DNA of 64,000 nt from Gammaproteobacteria bacterium (GTDB lineage: Bacteria; Pseudomonadota; Gammaproteobacteria; Chromatiales; Chromatiaceae). Below are positions 1 through 11,445 of the stretch, piece by piece. The position numbers and the translations under genes are program-made. Location: positions 23,180 to 87,179 of the forward strand of contig RZZN01000009.1 of the NCBI GenBank assembly GCA_009929855.1, in the 5' to 3' direction. The notes under the pieces were generated by a model. The model did not search any database, was not told the DNA's origin, and saw nothing but the letters and a program-made list of their open reading frames with translations. The first letter of the stretch is position 1, and every line of letters begins with the position of its first letter.

Positions 1-108
1 CAAGCAGGCCATGAAGAACTGGCGCACCCGTTCCAACGCATCGTCAAGATCCGCCAAGACTCCGGATGGCAGCGGACGCAGGAAGGAGGGGCGAGCGAGG
101 AAGGCCAT
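1..108 (-). CDS. GspL-like protein, N-terminal fragment (cut by window edge)
   Basis: An open frame begins with ATG at 108 and runs off the left edge, giving 36 residues that start MAFLARPSFLRPLP and include a charged stretch DDALERVRQFF. It follows gspK by 88 bases on the same strand, exactly where gspL lies in gsp operons. The short hydrophobic/amphipathic start resembles the PilN-domain type of GspL, the inner-membrane protein that links the GspE ATPase to the pseudopilus. An AGGA about 11 bases upstream is a weak ribosome site. Identity rests mainly on position, since too little of the protein is visible. Confidence 0.5.
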   Translation of the reverse strand, partial: MAFLARPSFLRPLPSGVLADLDDALERVRQFFMACL

Positions 109-195
109 GGGCGAGAGTATCCTTGTATGGGCGGTCAGCGATCGTTCATGGAGACTGCTTTGAAAGTTTACGTCTTGGCATTGGGCGCGCGCTAG

Positions 196-1107
196 TCAAG
201 TCGCGTCCGCGCTGTCGACCTCCGAGGCGCCGCCGCTCAGACCGAGCCGGCGCCAGCGCAGTCGATAGGGCGGCTGGAGACCGGGCATGATCTCCAACAA
301 GGCCTCCATGCCGCGTCCCCCGCCCTGCTGGCTGCTCTCGGTGACTTGAATCCGATAGAGTGGACCGCCCCGGTCGACGAAGCCCGCTTCAGTGGCATCG
401 TCGAACAAGGGCGCATCGCGCTCGGCGACAAGCACGGTGGCGTCCTCGAGTGAGATCCCCTGGATGGCCGCCAGTGCGAGAGGTGAGGCGAAGCGCTCGT
501 CGAAGCTCAGACCCTCCATGTCCACGCTGATCTCTGGTGCAAGCCGCCGATAGAGCTCGGGGGTCATACCGAGCACTTGCAACAACTCATCGGCGACCAC
601 GAAGGGCGCATCCTTGGCCCCGAGCGCGCGCCCGGCTTGCAGATAGTCCGAATCCTCCGCGCCATTGAGCTGATTGAGATCATCCTCGTCACGCCAGTCC
701 AAGATGGCCGAGGCGAGCGCGGTCGCAGTGTCATCGTCGGCGCCGAGCAGACCGAGCAGCCCCGTCAAGGTCTCGGAGGAGGCTTGATTGAGATCGATCC
801 GCGAGGCCTCGTTGAAGATCCGAACGGTCAGATCGATGCCGTCGAAACGCCAAGGGTGGGCGACCCCATTGGGTAGCCAGGTCGCGACCTCGGGCGCGCT
901 GGTGTCTGGTGGCGGCAAGCTCAGAACGAGCGCCGCATAGGCGATCGCCGCATCCGCGGCGGCGCGAAAACGTGCGGCCGAGACATGGGTCTCGCTCAAC
1001 GCCGTTTCGGTGCGCTGGGTGGTCGTCAGGCCCATGGCCATGATGGTCAGGAGTGACAGCACCCATAGGACCAGGACGAGGGCGATACCGTGCTGATGTT
1101 GCCGCAT
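196..1107 (-). CDS. gspK: Type II secretion minor pseudopilin GspK
   Basis: This 303-residue protein begins with a short basic leader followed by a hydrophobic helix (GIALVLVLWVLSLLTIMA), the class III pseudopilin signal. GspK is the largest minor pseudopilin and caps the pseudopilus tip with GspI and GspJ in the periplasm. The length fits the family. The internal segment RIDLNQASSETLTGLLGLLG resembles the helix-hairpin-helix-like region common in GspK. It lies 18 bases downstream of gspJ in one operon reading E-F-G-H-I-J-K. As usual for GspK, the +5 glutamate of the other pseudopilins is absent. Confidence 0.9.
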   Translation of the reverse strand: MRQHQHGIALVLVLWVLSLLTIMAMGLTTTQRTETALSETHVSAARFRAAADAAIAYAALVLSLPPPDTSAPEVATWLPNGVAHPWRFDGIDLTVRIFNEASRIDLNQASSETLTGLLGLLGADDDTATALASAILDWRDEDDLNQLNGAEDSDYLQAGRALGAKDAPFVVADELLQVLGMTPELYRRLAPEISVDMEGLSFDERFASPLALAAIQGISLEDATVLVAERDAPLFDDATEAGFVDRGGPLYRIQVTESSQQGGGRGMEALLEIMPGLQPPYRLRWRRLGLSGGASEVDSADAT

Positions 1108-1125
1108 GCTGGAGCGTTCACATGT

Positions 1126-1836
1126 CTAGAATGAGCGCCCGGGCAGCGCAACGATGAGATCGGGCCATGACTGAGCCGTGGTTCCAAGCTCGATCCGAAC
1201 CAGATTCGGCAGGCCGGATTGACCCACCCATTCTTCGTGCCAATCGGGTTCGGTGTCACCATCGAGCAGGCCGAAATAGGTGATCGCGAAGACATCGAGA
1301 TGATCGATCATGAGGGTCTGGCCGAACGCACCGGATGCCAGGTCGAGGTCCACTGGTGTCGCGCGCGAGAAGTACTCCGAGGACGCGTCGAGGGAGGTCC
1401 AGGGCGGGATGTCGCCACCGCCCTCCAGCACCTCTGGATGCACCAGCCAGCGGGTCAAGATCAAGGACTCACTCTCGCCATTGGGAACGCGCTCGAATCG
1501 CAATAGATAGAGTCCGGGCATTCCGACATGCTCGGACAAGGGCGCGGCAAGCTCCAGTCGATCCGCCAGACCAGTGAATGAGGAAACGATCCGCTCCTCC
1601 TGCTTGAGCGAGACGTAACGTGCCTGACTCAGGCTCGACAACAGGAAATCACGCGTTCCGCGCATCGCTGAGACCCGTTCCGAAACGGCGTCCACGCCCT
1701 CCCAGGCGCGCGCGCCGAGACGCAATCCGGAGAACAGCATCAGCGCGATGAGGCTGACGATCGCCAAGGCGATCAGCAATTCGACCAGCGTGAACCCGCG
1801 CGCTGGATGGCATCTGACACCGGCATGCATCTCCAT
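1126..1836 (-). CDS. gspJ: Type II secretion minor pseudopilin GspJ
   Basis: The 236-residue protein carries the prepilin-peptidase cleavage motif RGFTLVELLIALAIVSLIAL near residue 13, with Gly before Phe and Glu at +5, followed by the N-terminal helix that packs into the pseudopilus. The beta-rich remainder and overall length fit GspJ, a tip-complex subunit that binds GspI and GspK. The start MEMHAGVRCHPARGF gives a 13-residue leader. It is 16 bases from the end of gspI, so the two are co-transcribed. Alternative assignment to another minor pseudopilin is unlikely given the gene order. Confidence 0.9.
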   Translation of the reverse strand: MEMHAGVRCHPARGFTLVELLIALAIVSLIALMLFSGLRLGARAWEGVDAVSERVSAMRGTRDFLLSSLSQARYVSLKQEERIVSSFTGLADRLELAAPLSEHVGMPGLYLLRFERVPNGESESLILTRWLVHPEVLEGGGDIPPWTSLDASSEYFSRATPVDLDLASGAFGQTLMIDHLDVFAITYFGLLDGDTEPDWHEEWVGQSGLPNLVRIELGTTAQSWPDLIVALPGRSF

Positions 1837-1852
1837 GCTCTGCTGTGTCCGA

Positions 1853-2263
1853 TCAGAACGACTCGCCCAAACGGAGCGTCGAGAGGGTCACCCGGCGCGC
1901 CTGCTCGCCGTCCTGCCACAGCACTGTCGCGGTGACCCGGTAAGGTCGCATCAGAGGCTCGGCGGCGCCAAACTCATCGCCGAGTGTCAGCGCGGTGATG
2001 CTGATCTCCCAGGCCATCCCGTCCTCCGGCTCGCCCGAGAGGACCCCTTCAGCGAGCGTGACATCCAGCACGTCGATCCCATTGAGCTTGGATTCGGCGA
2101 GCGATGCGGCGCGGCTGTACTGGGCCGAGAGCACCGTGGCACGCGCGGCCTGCGAGAAGATCTGCATCAGCACGCCGAGCGAGATGGCCAGGATCGCAAA
2201 GGCGACCAAGACCTCGAGCAGGGAGAAGCCGCGCTGCGCCCGCTGGAGGCGATCGCGTTTCAT
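1853..2263 (-). CDS. gspI: Type II secretion minor pseudopilin GspI
   Basis: A 136-residue pseudopilin with leader MKRDRLQRAQRGFSLLEVLV, a conserved Gly-Phe cleavage site and Glu at +5. GspI is the small minor pseudopilin that nucleates the tip complex. The downstream helix (AFAILAISLGVLMQIFSQAA) and the pattern SLAESKLNGID, near-invariant in GspI as AxxxAEnkl, support the call. The ATG overlaps the stop of gspH by four bases, which implies translational coupling. Length matches the family. Confidence 0.9.
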   Translation of the reverse strand: MKRDRLQRAQRGFSLLEVLVAFAILAISLGVLMQIFSQAARATVLSAQYSRAASLAESKLNGIDVLDVTLAEGVLSGEPEDGMAWEISITALTLGDEFGAAEPLMRPYRVTATVLWQDGEQARRVTLSTLRLGESF

Positions 2264-2718
2264 TCAGGCTCCCACGCGGCCATGCGGGCATGCCCGGTCA
2301 GCCAATTGACCCCGATCTGATAGCCTGAGTCGCCATGGGCGAGGAGCACGCGCCCGCCGGTCGAGCTGCCATCGGCAAAGAAACGGATCGCCCCGCGCTG
2401 CTCATCGAGCATCTCGCGCTCGGCCGCCTCCAGACTCAGATCAAGGCGCCGGGGGAGCGTCAGGGGACGGTGTCCAGGAATCTCCAGGCGATGCTCCTGC
2501 ACATCGATGATCAGGGCGATACTGCGGCCTTGTCGGATCGCAACCTCGCGGGTCAAACGCAAGCTGGCGAGTGTGCGGCGGGCGGCGGCCTTCATCTCGA
2601 CTCCGGGCATGGCGGCGGAGATCAGTGGTGGCACGGCGGCCATCGCCATGGCGGCGATGGCCAAGACGACCAGCAGCTCGACCAAGGTGAAACCGCGTGC
2701 CTGGCGAATCAGTTCCAA
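2260..2718 (-). CDS. gspH: Type II secretion minor pseudopilin GspH
   Basis: I place the start at TTG 2718, giving 152 residues that begin LELIRQARGFTLVELL, with the prepilin cleavage motif eight residues in. The open frame continues upstream to 2832, but that part lies entirely inside gspG and encodes a proline/arginine-rich sequence unlike a leader. The TTG start overlaps the gspG stop, as expected for coupled operon genes. GspH is a minor pseudopilin that joins the pseudopilus core to the I-J-K tip. The body has beta-strand alternation and a length normal for the family. Confidence 0.85.
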   Translation of the reverse strand: MELIRQARGFTLVELLVVLAIAAMAMAAVPPLISAAMPGVEMKAAARRTLASLRLTREVAIRQGRSIALIIDVQEHRLEIPGHRPLTLPRRLDLSLEAAEREMLDEQRGAIRFFADGSSTGGRVLLAHGDSGYQIGVNWLTGHARMAAWEPE

Positions 2719-3137
2719 CTGGTGACGTCCGCGTTCTCGCCCTCCCCGCCCTCGCGGTTGTCCGCCCCGAGTGACCAGATATCGTACGGACCGTGCTCTC
2801 CAGGTGAGCGATATTGATAGTCGAAGCCCCAAGGATCCTTGGGCACGTCGCCCTTCTTGAGATAGGGTCCGTTCCAGTTCGGCAAGTTCGGCGGACGCTC
2901 GACCAGGGCCTGGAGCCCCTCGGTCGTGGTGGGATAGCGGCCGAGCTCCAGCCGATACATATCGAGCGTGGCCGATAGGTTCTCGATCTGGAGCGCGGTG
3001 GTCTTGGTCTTGGATGAGCCGAGGAAGCCCATGACCTGTGGACCGACCAGACCGGCAAGTAGACCGAGGATGGCGAGCACCACGAGCAGCTCGACGAGTG
3101 TGAAGCCACGCTGGCGCTTTGATTGGATGCTGGACAT
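2709..3137 (-). CDS. gspG: Type II secretion major pseudopilin GspG
   Basis: The 142-residue protein starts MSSIQSKRQRGFTLVELLVV, a textbook prepilin leader with Glu at +5. The C-terminal half holds the GspG signature: TTEGLQALVERP, a PYLKKG motif, DPWGFDYQYRSPGEHG and the DIWSLGADN Ca2+-binding loop. GspG polymerises into the periplasmic pseudopilus that pushes substrates through the outer-membrane secretin. It is separated from gspF by 167 bases, a larger gap than elsewhere in the operon, which could hold a secondary promoter, as major pseudopilins are needed in excess. Confidence 0.95.
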   Translation of the reverse strand: MSSIQSKRQRGFTLVELLVVLAILGLLAGLVGPQVMGFLGSSKTKTTALQIENLSATLDMYRLELGRYPTTTEGLQALVERPPNLPNWNGPYLKKGDVPKDPWGFDYQYRSPGEHGPYDIWSLGADNREGGEGENADVTSWN

Positions 3138-3304
3138 AGTTTCGAAGTGGATCTGCGTTTCGGAGTGTGGTTAGTTTATACCCAAGGCAAGCCGATGTTC
3201 GGGGACATTGCAGACGTGCCGGAGGAATCGAATGGCGGTGCGCGGCGCCATATCACGATGCTGGCGGCTTGGGTTCAAGGCAACCCGGTCGCTTGCATGC
3301 TTGG

Positions 3305-4513
3305 CTAGAACACGAGCTCGTTCGCGCCGAGGATCGCCATCAGGATGGAGATGATGATCCCGGCGACGATCACACCCAGACCGATGATCAGGATCGGCTC
3401 GAGCAGGGTCAGCATGCTCTGCACGCTGACGCGGGTCTCCCGATCATAGATGCTGGCGACCTTTGCCAGCATCTCGTCGAGGCTGCCCGACTCCTCACCG
3501 ACCCGGATCATCTGCAGCGCCAGCTCGGGCAGCACCTCTAGGCGCAGGAGTGGCGCGGCCAACCCGCGACCATGCTTGAGGTCTTCGCTCGCCTCGTTGA
3601 GCAGTGCGAACAGTTTTCGATTGGCGACGACCTCCTTGGCGAGGGTCAGGGCACTGAGCAACGGCAGGCCATTCTTGAGCAATGTCGCCAGGGTATGACA
3701 AAGCCGCGCCGTCTCCATCTTCCAGATGAGATCACCAAAGAGCGGGAGGTCCAGCACCCGGTGATCGAAGCGGTTGCGAATGACCGGATTTTGCATCCAG
3801 CGCTCCACCAGGACCGCGACCGTGGCGATGAAGACCAGCATGGCCCACCAGTAGTTCCGGAAGAGGTCCCCGGTGCCGACGACGATCTGGGTCGGCAGTG
3901 GCAGGGCCTCGCCCATGTCATCGAAGAGCATCGTGAACTGGGGCACGACGAAGACCAACAGCATGATCACCGACAGGCCGGCGACGACCAGCAGGATCGA
4001 CGGATAGACGAGGGCCGAGGTGATCGTCTGGCGCAGCTCGGCGAGTCGCTCCAGATAGTCGGCAAGCCGCTCGAGAACCTGGTCGAGCGCACCGCTCGCC
4101 TCGCCGGCGCGCACCATGTTGATGTAGAGACGCGGAAACTGACCGTCCTGCATCTCCAGGGCGCTGGAGAAGCTGGCCCCGCCGCGCACCCGCTCCTGCA
4201 AGTCGGCGAGCATCCGGACCAGATGTTCCTCGGCGGTGAGATCCACCAGGATCTGCAATGAGCGGTCGAGGGTCATCCCGGCCTCGAGCAGTGTGGCCAG
4301 CTCGCGGGTCAGGATGCTGATCTCCCGTGGGCTGACGCGACGGCGCTTGGCGCGTCCGAAACGGGCACGCAGACCGGCGGATGAGCGTGTCGCCAGCGGG
4401 ATGAGGCCCTCGGCCTGCAGCTGACGCACGAGGGTCGCCTCATCGGGCGCCTCGAGCTCGCCCTCGATGCTCTCGCCATCGAGTTTCACGGCTTTATAGA
4501 GATATTTCGGCAC
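3305..4513 (-). CDS. gspF: Type II secretion inner-membrane platform protein GspF
   Basis: At 402 residues this matches GspF. The N-terminus (MPKYLYKAVKLDGESIEGEL) is the canonical start, followed by two repeated cytoplasmic GspF domains (about residues 70-195 and 275-395). Three hydrophobic segments are visible, near residues 165-190, 215-240 and at the C-terminus (IIGLGVIVAGIIISILMAIL). GspF is the polytopic platform around which GspE works. The motif LLxxGMTLDRSL is typical. It is 15 bases downstream of gspE and upstream of gspG. Confidence 0.95.
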   Translation of the reverse strand: MPKYLYKAVKLDGESIEGELEAPDEATLVRQLQAEGLIPLATRSSAGLRARFGRAKRRRVSPREISILTRELATLLEAGMTLDRSLQILVDLTAEEHLVRMLADLQERVRGGASFSSALEMQDGQFPRLYINMVRAGEASGALDQVLERLADYLERLAELRQTITSALVYPSILLVVAGLSVIMLLVFVVPQFTMLFDDMGEALPLPTQIVVGTGDLFRNYWWAMLVFIATVAVLVERWMQNPVIRNRFDHRVLDLPLFGDLIWKMETARLCHTLATLLKNGLPLLSALTLAKEVVANRKLFALLNEASEDLKHGRGLAAPLLRLEVLPELALQMIRVGEESGSLDEMLAKVASIYDRETRVSVQSMLTLLEPILIIGLGVIVAGIIISILMAILGANELVF

Positions 4514-4528
4514 GGCTGGAGTCCCTGG

Positions 4529-6337
4529 TCAAACCGTCTCGGTGGCCTCGGCGACCCGCAGCACCTCCTCGACGGTGGTGCGACCGTCGAGTGACTTGCG
4601 CAAGCCATCGAGGTACATGGTCTCCATCCCCTCAGTCACCGCGATGCGCCTGATCTCGGTCGCGGTGGCATGGTTGAGGACCGCCTTGCGGATCGCATCG
4701 CTCATCAACAGCACCTCGGTGATCACGAGACGGCCATGATAGCCGGTCTCGTTGCAGGCTGGGCAACCAACGGCGCGATAGAGCATGACCGCGTCCGCGC
4801 TCACCCCGAGCGCGGCGAAGCGCTCAGCCAACTCGGGAATGGGGGCATAGCGCGCGCAACAGTGTGGACAGAGCTTGCGCACCAGCCGTTGGGCAAGGAT
4901 CCCGTTGATCGTGGAGGTCAGCAGATAATCCTCGACACCCATGTCGAGCAGACGGGTGACCCCGCTGGCCGCGTCGTTGGTGTGCAGTGTGGAGAGCACG
5001 ACATGACCGGTGAGGGCCGACTGCACGGCGATCCGCGCGGTTTCGAGGTCGCGCATCTCACCGACCATGATGACGTCTGGATCCTGACGCACGATGGCCC
5101 GCAGCGCGCTCGCGAAGGTCATGCCAATCGCGCTCTTGACTTGGATCTGATTGATCCCGGCGAGCTGATACTCGACCGGATCCTCCACCGTGATGATCTT
5201 GCGCGCTTCGGTATTCATTCGCCCGAGCGCGGTGTATAGCGTGGTGCTCTTGCCCGAGCCGGTCGGGCCAGTGACGAGCAGGATCCCGTATGGTCGCTCG
5301 AGGATCTCGCGCAGACGGGCACGGGGCGAGCCATCGAAACCGAGCGCATCCAGGTCGAAACGGACATTTTCCTTGTCCAGGAGTCGCATGACCACGCTCT
5401 CGCCGAACATGGTGGGCACGGTCGAGACACGGAGATCAAGCTCTCGTCCCTGGATCCGGATCGGGATGCGACCGTCTTGCGGCAGGCGACGCTCGGCGAT
5501 GTTGAGCTTGGCCATGATCTTGACACGCGAGATCACGGCCGCGGTGGAGCGCACTGGCGGGGCATCGACCTCCTTGAGGATGCCATCGATGCGATACCGG
5601 ACCTTGAGCTGGTCGGCGAAGGGCTCGATGTGGATATCCGAGGCGCGCGATTCGAGCGCGCGCTGGATCAGTTGGTTGACCATGCGGATGACGGGTGCCT
5701 CGCTGGCCAGATCCTTCAGGTGCTCGATGTCCTCCTCGTCGAAATCGCCGAGCGCGGCGTCGCTGTCATCCTCCGGGGTCTCCTCGACCTTCTCGTAGAG
5801 CCGCTCCAGCGCGAGCTCGATCTCGCTCGGCATGGCCACGAAGGCGCGCACCGGCTTACCCGCGGCCATCGCCATGGCGGCGACGGCGAAATCATCGATC
5901 GGATTGGCGAAGGCGACACTGAGGTGATCCGGTGCCTCGGCCAGCGGGAGGATCTTGGCATCCTTCAGGAAGCGTAGACTGAAGAGGTCCTCGCGAACCG
6001 GCTCGCTCGGAAAGAGACTCGCCTCCGCCAGGTCAAGCCCAAGCACATCGCCGATGGTTTGCGCCATATCGCGCTCCGAGACCAAACCGAGCCGCACCAG
6101 CATGGGCAGGAGCGGATCACCGGCCTCATCGGCGAGCCGGCGGGCGCGAGACAGATCGCCAGGTGAGAGCTTGCCGTGCTCGTGCAGATCGGTGACGACC
6201 TGACTCTCGGGGGAGCGCGCTGGACTCGTGACCTCGCCCGGTGGCGACACATCGGCGTGTTCTTCCAGGAAGTCAGGCTCGTCATCGCGACGCGCGCTGA
6301 TGGCCGGGGCCGCGGCGAGGATCGGATCGTCGAACAT
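4529..6337 (-). CDS. gspE: Type II secretion assembly ATPase GspE
   Basis: This cytoplasmic ATPase powers pseudopilus assembly. From the chosen start MFDDPILAA it has 602 residues: N-terminal GspE/MshE domains, Walker A GPTGSGKSTT at about residue 357, Asp box ITVEDPVEYQ, Walker B DPDVIMVGEMRD, His box STLHTNDAASG, and a tetracysteine zinc motif (CPHC and GCPAC) typical of GspE and PilB. The open frame extends upstream into the preceding gene. ATG 6361 (MPRAEERAM) is an alternative, but ATG 6337 has a purine-rich AGAAGAG in front. No gspC or gspD precedes it here, so those must lie elsewhere. Confidence 0.93.
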   Translation of the reverse strand: MFDDPILAAAPAISARRDDEPDFLEEHADVSPPGEVTSPARSPESQVVTDLHEHGKLSPGDLSRARRLADEAGDPLLPMLVRLGLVSERDMAQTIGDVLGLDLAEASLFPSEPVREDLFSLRFLKDAKILPLAEAPDHLSVAFANPIDDFAVAAMAMAAGKPVRAFVAMPSEIELALERLYEKVEETPEDDSDAALGDFDEEDIEHLKDLASEAPVIRMVNQLIQRALESRASDIHIEPFADQLKVRYRIDGILKEVDAPPVRSTAAVISRVKIMAKLNIAERRLPQDGRIPIRIQGRELDLRVSTVPTMFGESVVMRLLDKENVRFDLDALGFDGSPRARLREILERPYGILLVTGPTGSGKSTTLYTALGRMNTEARKIITVEDPVEYQLAGINQIQVKSAIGMTFASALRAIVRQDPDVIMVGEMRDLETARIAVQSALTGHVVLSTLHTNDAASGVTRLLDMGVEDYLLTSTINGILAQRLVRKLCPHCCARYAPIPELAERFAALGVSADAVMLYRAVGCPACNETGYHGRLVITEVLLMSDAIRKAVLNHATATEIRRIAVTEGMETMYLDGLRKSLDGRTTVEEVLRVAEATETV

Positions 6338-6365
6338 GGCGCGCTCTTCTGCTCTAGGCATTGGA

Positions 6366-8263
<1,898 letters not shown>

Positions 8264-8267
<4 letters not shown>

Positions 8268-9307
8268 GCGCGCTCCGCCTGCGCGCGACGCTCCACCAGC
8301 CGCACCTTCGCATGGATGAGTAGATAGATGGCCCCCCAGGCCGCGATCAACAGCCATTGCTCGTGCGGCGGCAGCGCGGGGGCGGCCACCGCACAAGCCG
8401 CCGCGCCGGCCATGACCAGATAGCCACGCAAGGCCGTCTTGTGATGCGTCCAGCCAGCCAGGACCAAGCGTTGGTAATGATGCGATCGATGTGGCTCCCA
8501 GATCCGCTCGCGACGCGCCAAGCGCGCGAGGAGCGTCCAGGTTGCATCGACGATGAAGGGCGAGAAGGCCAGCCAGGCGCTCCAGAGCGGAAATAGACCC
8601 AAACCCACGCCCCAGAGTGAAAAGGCCGCGACGAGAAGCCCAAGGCTGGATGAGCCGACATCACCGAGAAAGATCCGCGCCGGCGGAAAGTTGCTGGTCA
8701 GGAAACCCGCGGCGGCGGCGGCGATGCAGGCCGCGGCGAGCGCGAACAGCGGCTCGCCACCCGACCAGCCCAACACGGCGAAGGCGGTGAATCCGAACAC
8801 CGCCATGCCGCCGGCGAAGCCATCCATGCCGTCCATGAAGTTGTAGAGATTGATCATCCAGACGACATAGAGCAGGGTCAGGAGAAGGGCGACTGGCAAC
8901 GGCCAGTCCAGAGCCCACCCCGGCAGGTCGAGCCGCGACCAGATCAGGCCGCCGCTCATCAGGAGCACGGCGGCGAGGGCCTGGGCCAAGAGCCGCCAGC
9001 GCCGCGCGAGGCCGCCGAGATCGTCACGATAGGACACGGCGGCGACCAGTAGGAGCGCCAGCCCGGTCCAGGCCAGCTCGGGTGTGGCGATCCCGAGCAA
9101 GGCCATGAGCAGGAGCGGCACCCCGCAGCCGAGCAAGACGGCGAGTCCACCGCTGCGCGGAACCGGGGTGGTGTGCAACGAGCGGGCGTTGGGATGATCG
9201 ATCGGTCCATGTTGGTTGGGCCGCATGACCAGCCAACGGGTCGACGCGGCGGCCAGCGTCAACGCGACCAGCACCGCGGTGCCCTGCATCAATGTCTCGA
9301 CACTCAT
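8264..9307 (-). CDS. Undecaprenyl-phosphate glycosyl-1-phosphate transferase, GT4/WbpL-like
   Basis: A 347-residue polytopic membrane protein of the WecA/MraY superfamily. Visible signatures are PNARSLHTTPVPRSGG near the start, DDLGGLARRWRL, NFMDGMDGFAGG (the catalytic Asp-rich loop), FLGDVGSSSLG and the His-rich loop HRSHHYQRL. These enzymes move a sugar-1-phosphate from a UDP-sugar to undecaprenyl phosphate, the first step of O-antigen or capsule assembly. The direct coupling with a WbpM-like dehydratase suggests a 6-deoxy-HexNAc (QuiNAc/FucNAc) initiating residue, as for WbpL in Pseudomonas; that is inference. No other glycan genes follow. Confidence 0.88.
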
Positions 9308-9357
9308 GATCCTCGATGTCCGACCAGTCGGCGGATGGGGCAGGGGACGGCGATGCC

Positions 9358-9939
9358 TCAGACGGCCCGCGCCAAGCCGCGCTCGACCTGCTCACGCGCC
9401 GCTCGTCCGAGCAGTGACTCGATCAGCTGCAGCGCGAAATCCATCGCCGTGCCCGGACCCCGTGAGGTCACCACCGGACCATCCACCACCACAGGCGCAT
9501 CGACGAAGCGGACTCGCGGATAGTCCGCAACCTCGATCGCCCCTGGATAGGCGGTGGCGGTGCGCTCGTCGAGGATTCCGACGCTGGCCAGGACCTTGGG
9601 CGCGGCACAGATGGCCGCGAGGTAGCGACCAGCGGCCTGTTGCGCGCGTAATAAATCGATCAGACGCGCATCCGCGGCCAGATGATCGGCGCCCGGCAAG
9701 CCACCGGGCAGAACGATCATGTCGAACGACTGCCCGGCGACGGCTGCGAGCGTGGTATCGGGGAGCAGTCGGGTGCGCCGGCTGGCGGTGACCGGCTGCT
9801 CATCGAGACCGGCCGTCACGACCTCGATCCCGGCGCGACGCAACAGATCGATGACCGTGACGGCCTCGAGCTCCTCACAGCCTTGAGCAAGCGGAATCAG
9901 AACCCTCGGCATGGGCGTGGCCGCGGCTGTCGTGTGCAT
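9358..9939 (-). CDS. DJ-1/PfpI family protein (YajL-like)
   Basis: The 193-residue protein matches the DJ-1 family: N-terminal VLIPLAQGCEELEAVT containing the conserved Glu, VLPGGLPGA, and the nucleophile elbow AAICAAPKVLA with the reactive cysteine. DJ-1/YajL proteins are linked to oxidative stress and glyoxal/methylglyoxal detoxification; the exact activity is debated in the family. ATG 9939 is preceded by GAGGAG eight bases upstream, so it is preferred to the internal ATG at 9912. It follows ctpA by 12 bases, suggesting cotranscription. Confidence 0.88.
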   Translation of the reverse strand: MHTTAAATPMPRVLIPLAQGCEELEAVTVIDLLRRAGIEVVTAGLDEQPVTASRRTRLLPDTTLAAVAGQSFDMIVLPGGLPGADHLAADARLIDLLRAQQAAGRYLAAICAAPKVLASVGILDERTATAYPGAIEVADYPRVRFVDAPVVVDGPVVTSRGPGTAMDFALQLIESLLGRAAREQVERGLARAV

Positions 9940-9951
9940 GGGGATGACTCC

Positions 9952-11271
9952 TCAGCTGTCCGGTGTTGGGTTGTCGGCGGGACGCCCCAGGATATTGAGC
10001 CCCTTGAGCATGTTGAGCGCCTCGGCGAGCTGGAAGTCTTCGGCGAGCAGGCTGGCGCCGTTGCTGGCGGACACGCCCGACTCAGGGGCGGGCTCATCCA
10101 GATGACGGACCAGATCGGATTCCTTGAGATCCTCCACCGGACCGCCGGTCAATGGCTTGAACTCACCGAGCTGCAGCTCGATGTCCGGCACGATGCCTTG
10201 CGCCTGGATGGAGCGTCCAGAGGGGGTGTAATACCGCGCCGTGGTCAGCTTGAGCGCGGTGGCATCGTCGATCGGGACGATGGTTTGGACCGAGCCCTTG
10301 CCGAAGGTCTGATTGCCCATCACGATCGCGCGCTTGTGATCCTGGAGTGCCCCGGCCACGATCTCGGAGGCCGAGGCGCTCCCACTGTTGACTAGGACCA
10401 CGATGGGTGCCCCGGCGAGCACATCATCTGGTCCAGCCTGGAACTGGAGCTCACTCTCGGCATGCCGCCCCTTGGTGTAGACGATCAGCCCGCCGCCGAG
10501 GAAGGCGTCGCTGACCCCGACCGCGCTGTTGAGAACCCCGCCCGGATTGTTGCGCAGATCCAGTACCAAGCCCTTCAAGCTCCCGCCGCTGGAAGTCTTC
10601 AGGCTCTCGACTGCCTTGACGACATCCTCGGTGGTGCGTGCCTGAAAGTGCGAGATGCGCAGATAGCCGTAGCCCGGCTCGAGCGTCCGGCCACGGACAC
10701 TGGCGACCTGGATGATCGCCCGCTCGATGGTGACATCGAAGGGGCGCTCCTCGTTGTCGCGCATGATGGTCAGCTCGATCTTGGTCCCGGCTTGGCCGCG
10801 CATCAGATTGACCGCATCGTTGAGACTGAGACCCTTCACCGGCTTTTGATCGATGCGGATGATGGTGTCGCCCGCTTGCAGACCGGCGCGTTGCGCTGGG
10901 GTGTCATCGATCGGCGCAATGACCTTCACGAAGCCGTCCTCCATCCCGACCTCGATCCCAAGGCCGCCGAACTCGCCCCGGGTCCCGACCTGGAGATCGC
11001 GGTATTCCTCGGTGTTGAGATAGGCCGAGTGCGGGTCGAGATTGGCCAACATGCCGCGGATCGCACCCTCGATGAGCGACTTGTCCTGAACGGTCTCGAC
11101 ATACTCGTCCTTGATCCGACCAAAGACCTCGGCAAAGGTACGCAGATCGGCGAGCGGAAGCGTTTGGTCCGCACTGGTCGGCTCGATGGCCGGGTCGCTG
11201 GCCGACACGTTCGACCAGGCCAACACGGCCGCTAGGCTCATGGTCAAGACGAGAGCGGAAGGAATGGTCAT
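9952..11271 (-). CDS. ctpA: S41-family carboxyl-terminal processing protease
   Basis: A 439-residue periplasmic protease with a signal sequence (MTIPSALVLTMSLAAVLAWS), a PDZ domain (about residues 90-180), and the S41 core with catalytic Ser in NSGSASASEIVAGAL and Lys in GNQTFGKGSVQTI. CtpA/Prc proteases trim C-termini and regulate peptidoglycan hydrolases in the periplasm. It lies downstream of envC on the same strand, the common gammaproteobacterial arrangement. The C-terminal 60 residues are variable. Ser/Lys dyad and PDZ are intact, so it is expected to be active. Confidence 0.92.
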   Translation of the reverse strand: MTIPSALVLTMSLAAVLAWSNVSASDPAIEPTSADQTLPLADLRTFAEVFGRIKDEYVETVQDKSLIEGAIRGMLANLDPHSAYLNTEEYRDLQVGTRGEFGGLGIEVGMEDGFVKVIAPIDDTPAQRAGLQAGDTIIRIDQKPVKGLSLNDAVNLMRGQAGTKIELTIMRDNEERPFDVTIERAIIQVASVRGRTLEPGYGYLRISHFQARTTEDVVKAVESLKTSSGGSLKGLVLDLRNNPGGVLNSAVGVSDAFLGGGLIVYTKGRHAESELQFQAGPDDVLAGAPIVVLVNSGSASASEIVAGALQDHKRAIVMGNQTFGKGSVQTIVPIDDATALKLTTARYYTPSGRSIQAQGIVPDIELQLGEFKPLTGGPVEDLKESDLVRHLDEPAPESGVSASNGASLLAEDFQLAEALNMLKGLNILGRPADNPTPDS

Positions 11272-11445
11272 GGCGTGGATTCTATTCTCGCGTGGATGGA
11301 TCCGATCGACTACCGAGCGGTGAGCATCCGCACAGCCGACCGGATCGCGGATTTTTCGAAATGCTGGGCTGTCTTCTAGGATCGCACGTTTTGGCCCTGC
11401 TCGACAGCCGTGAACGGGGCGCGACGATGTTGGATCCTCGCGGCG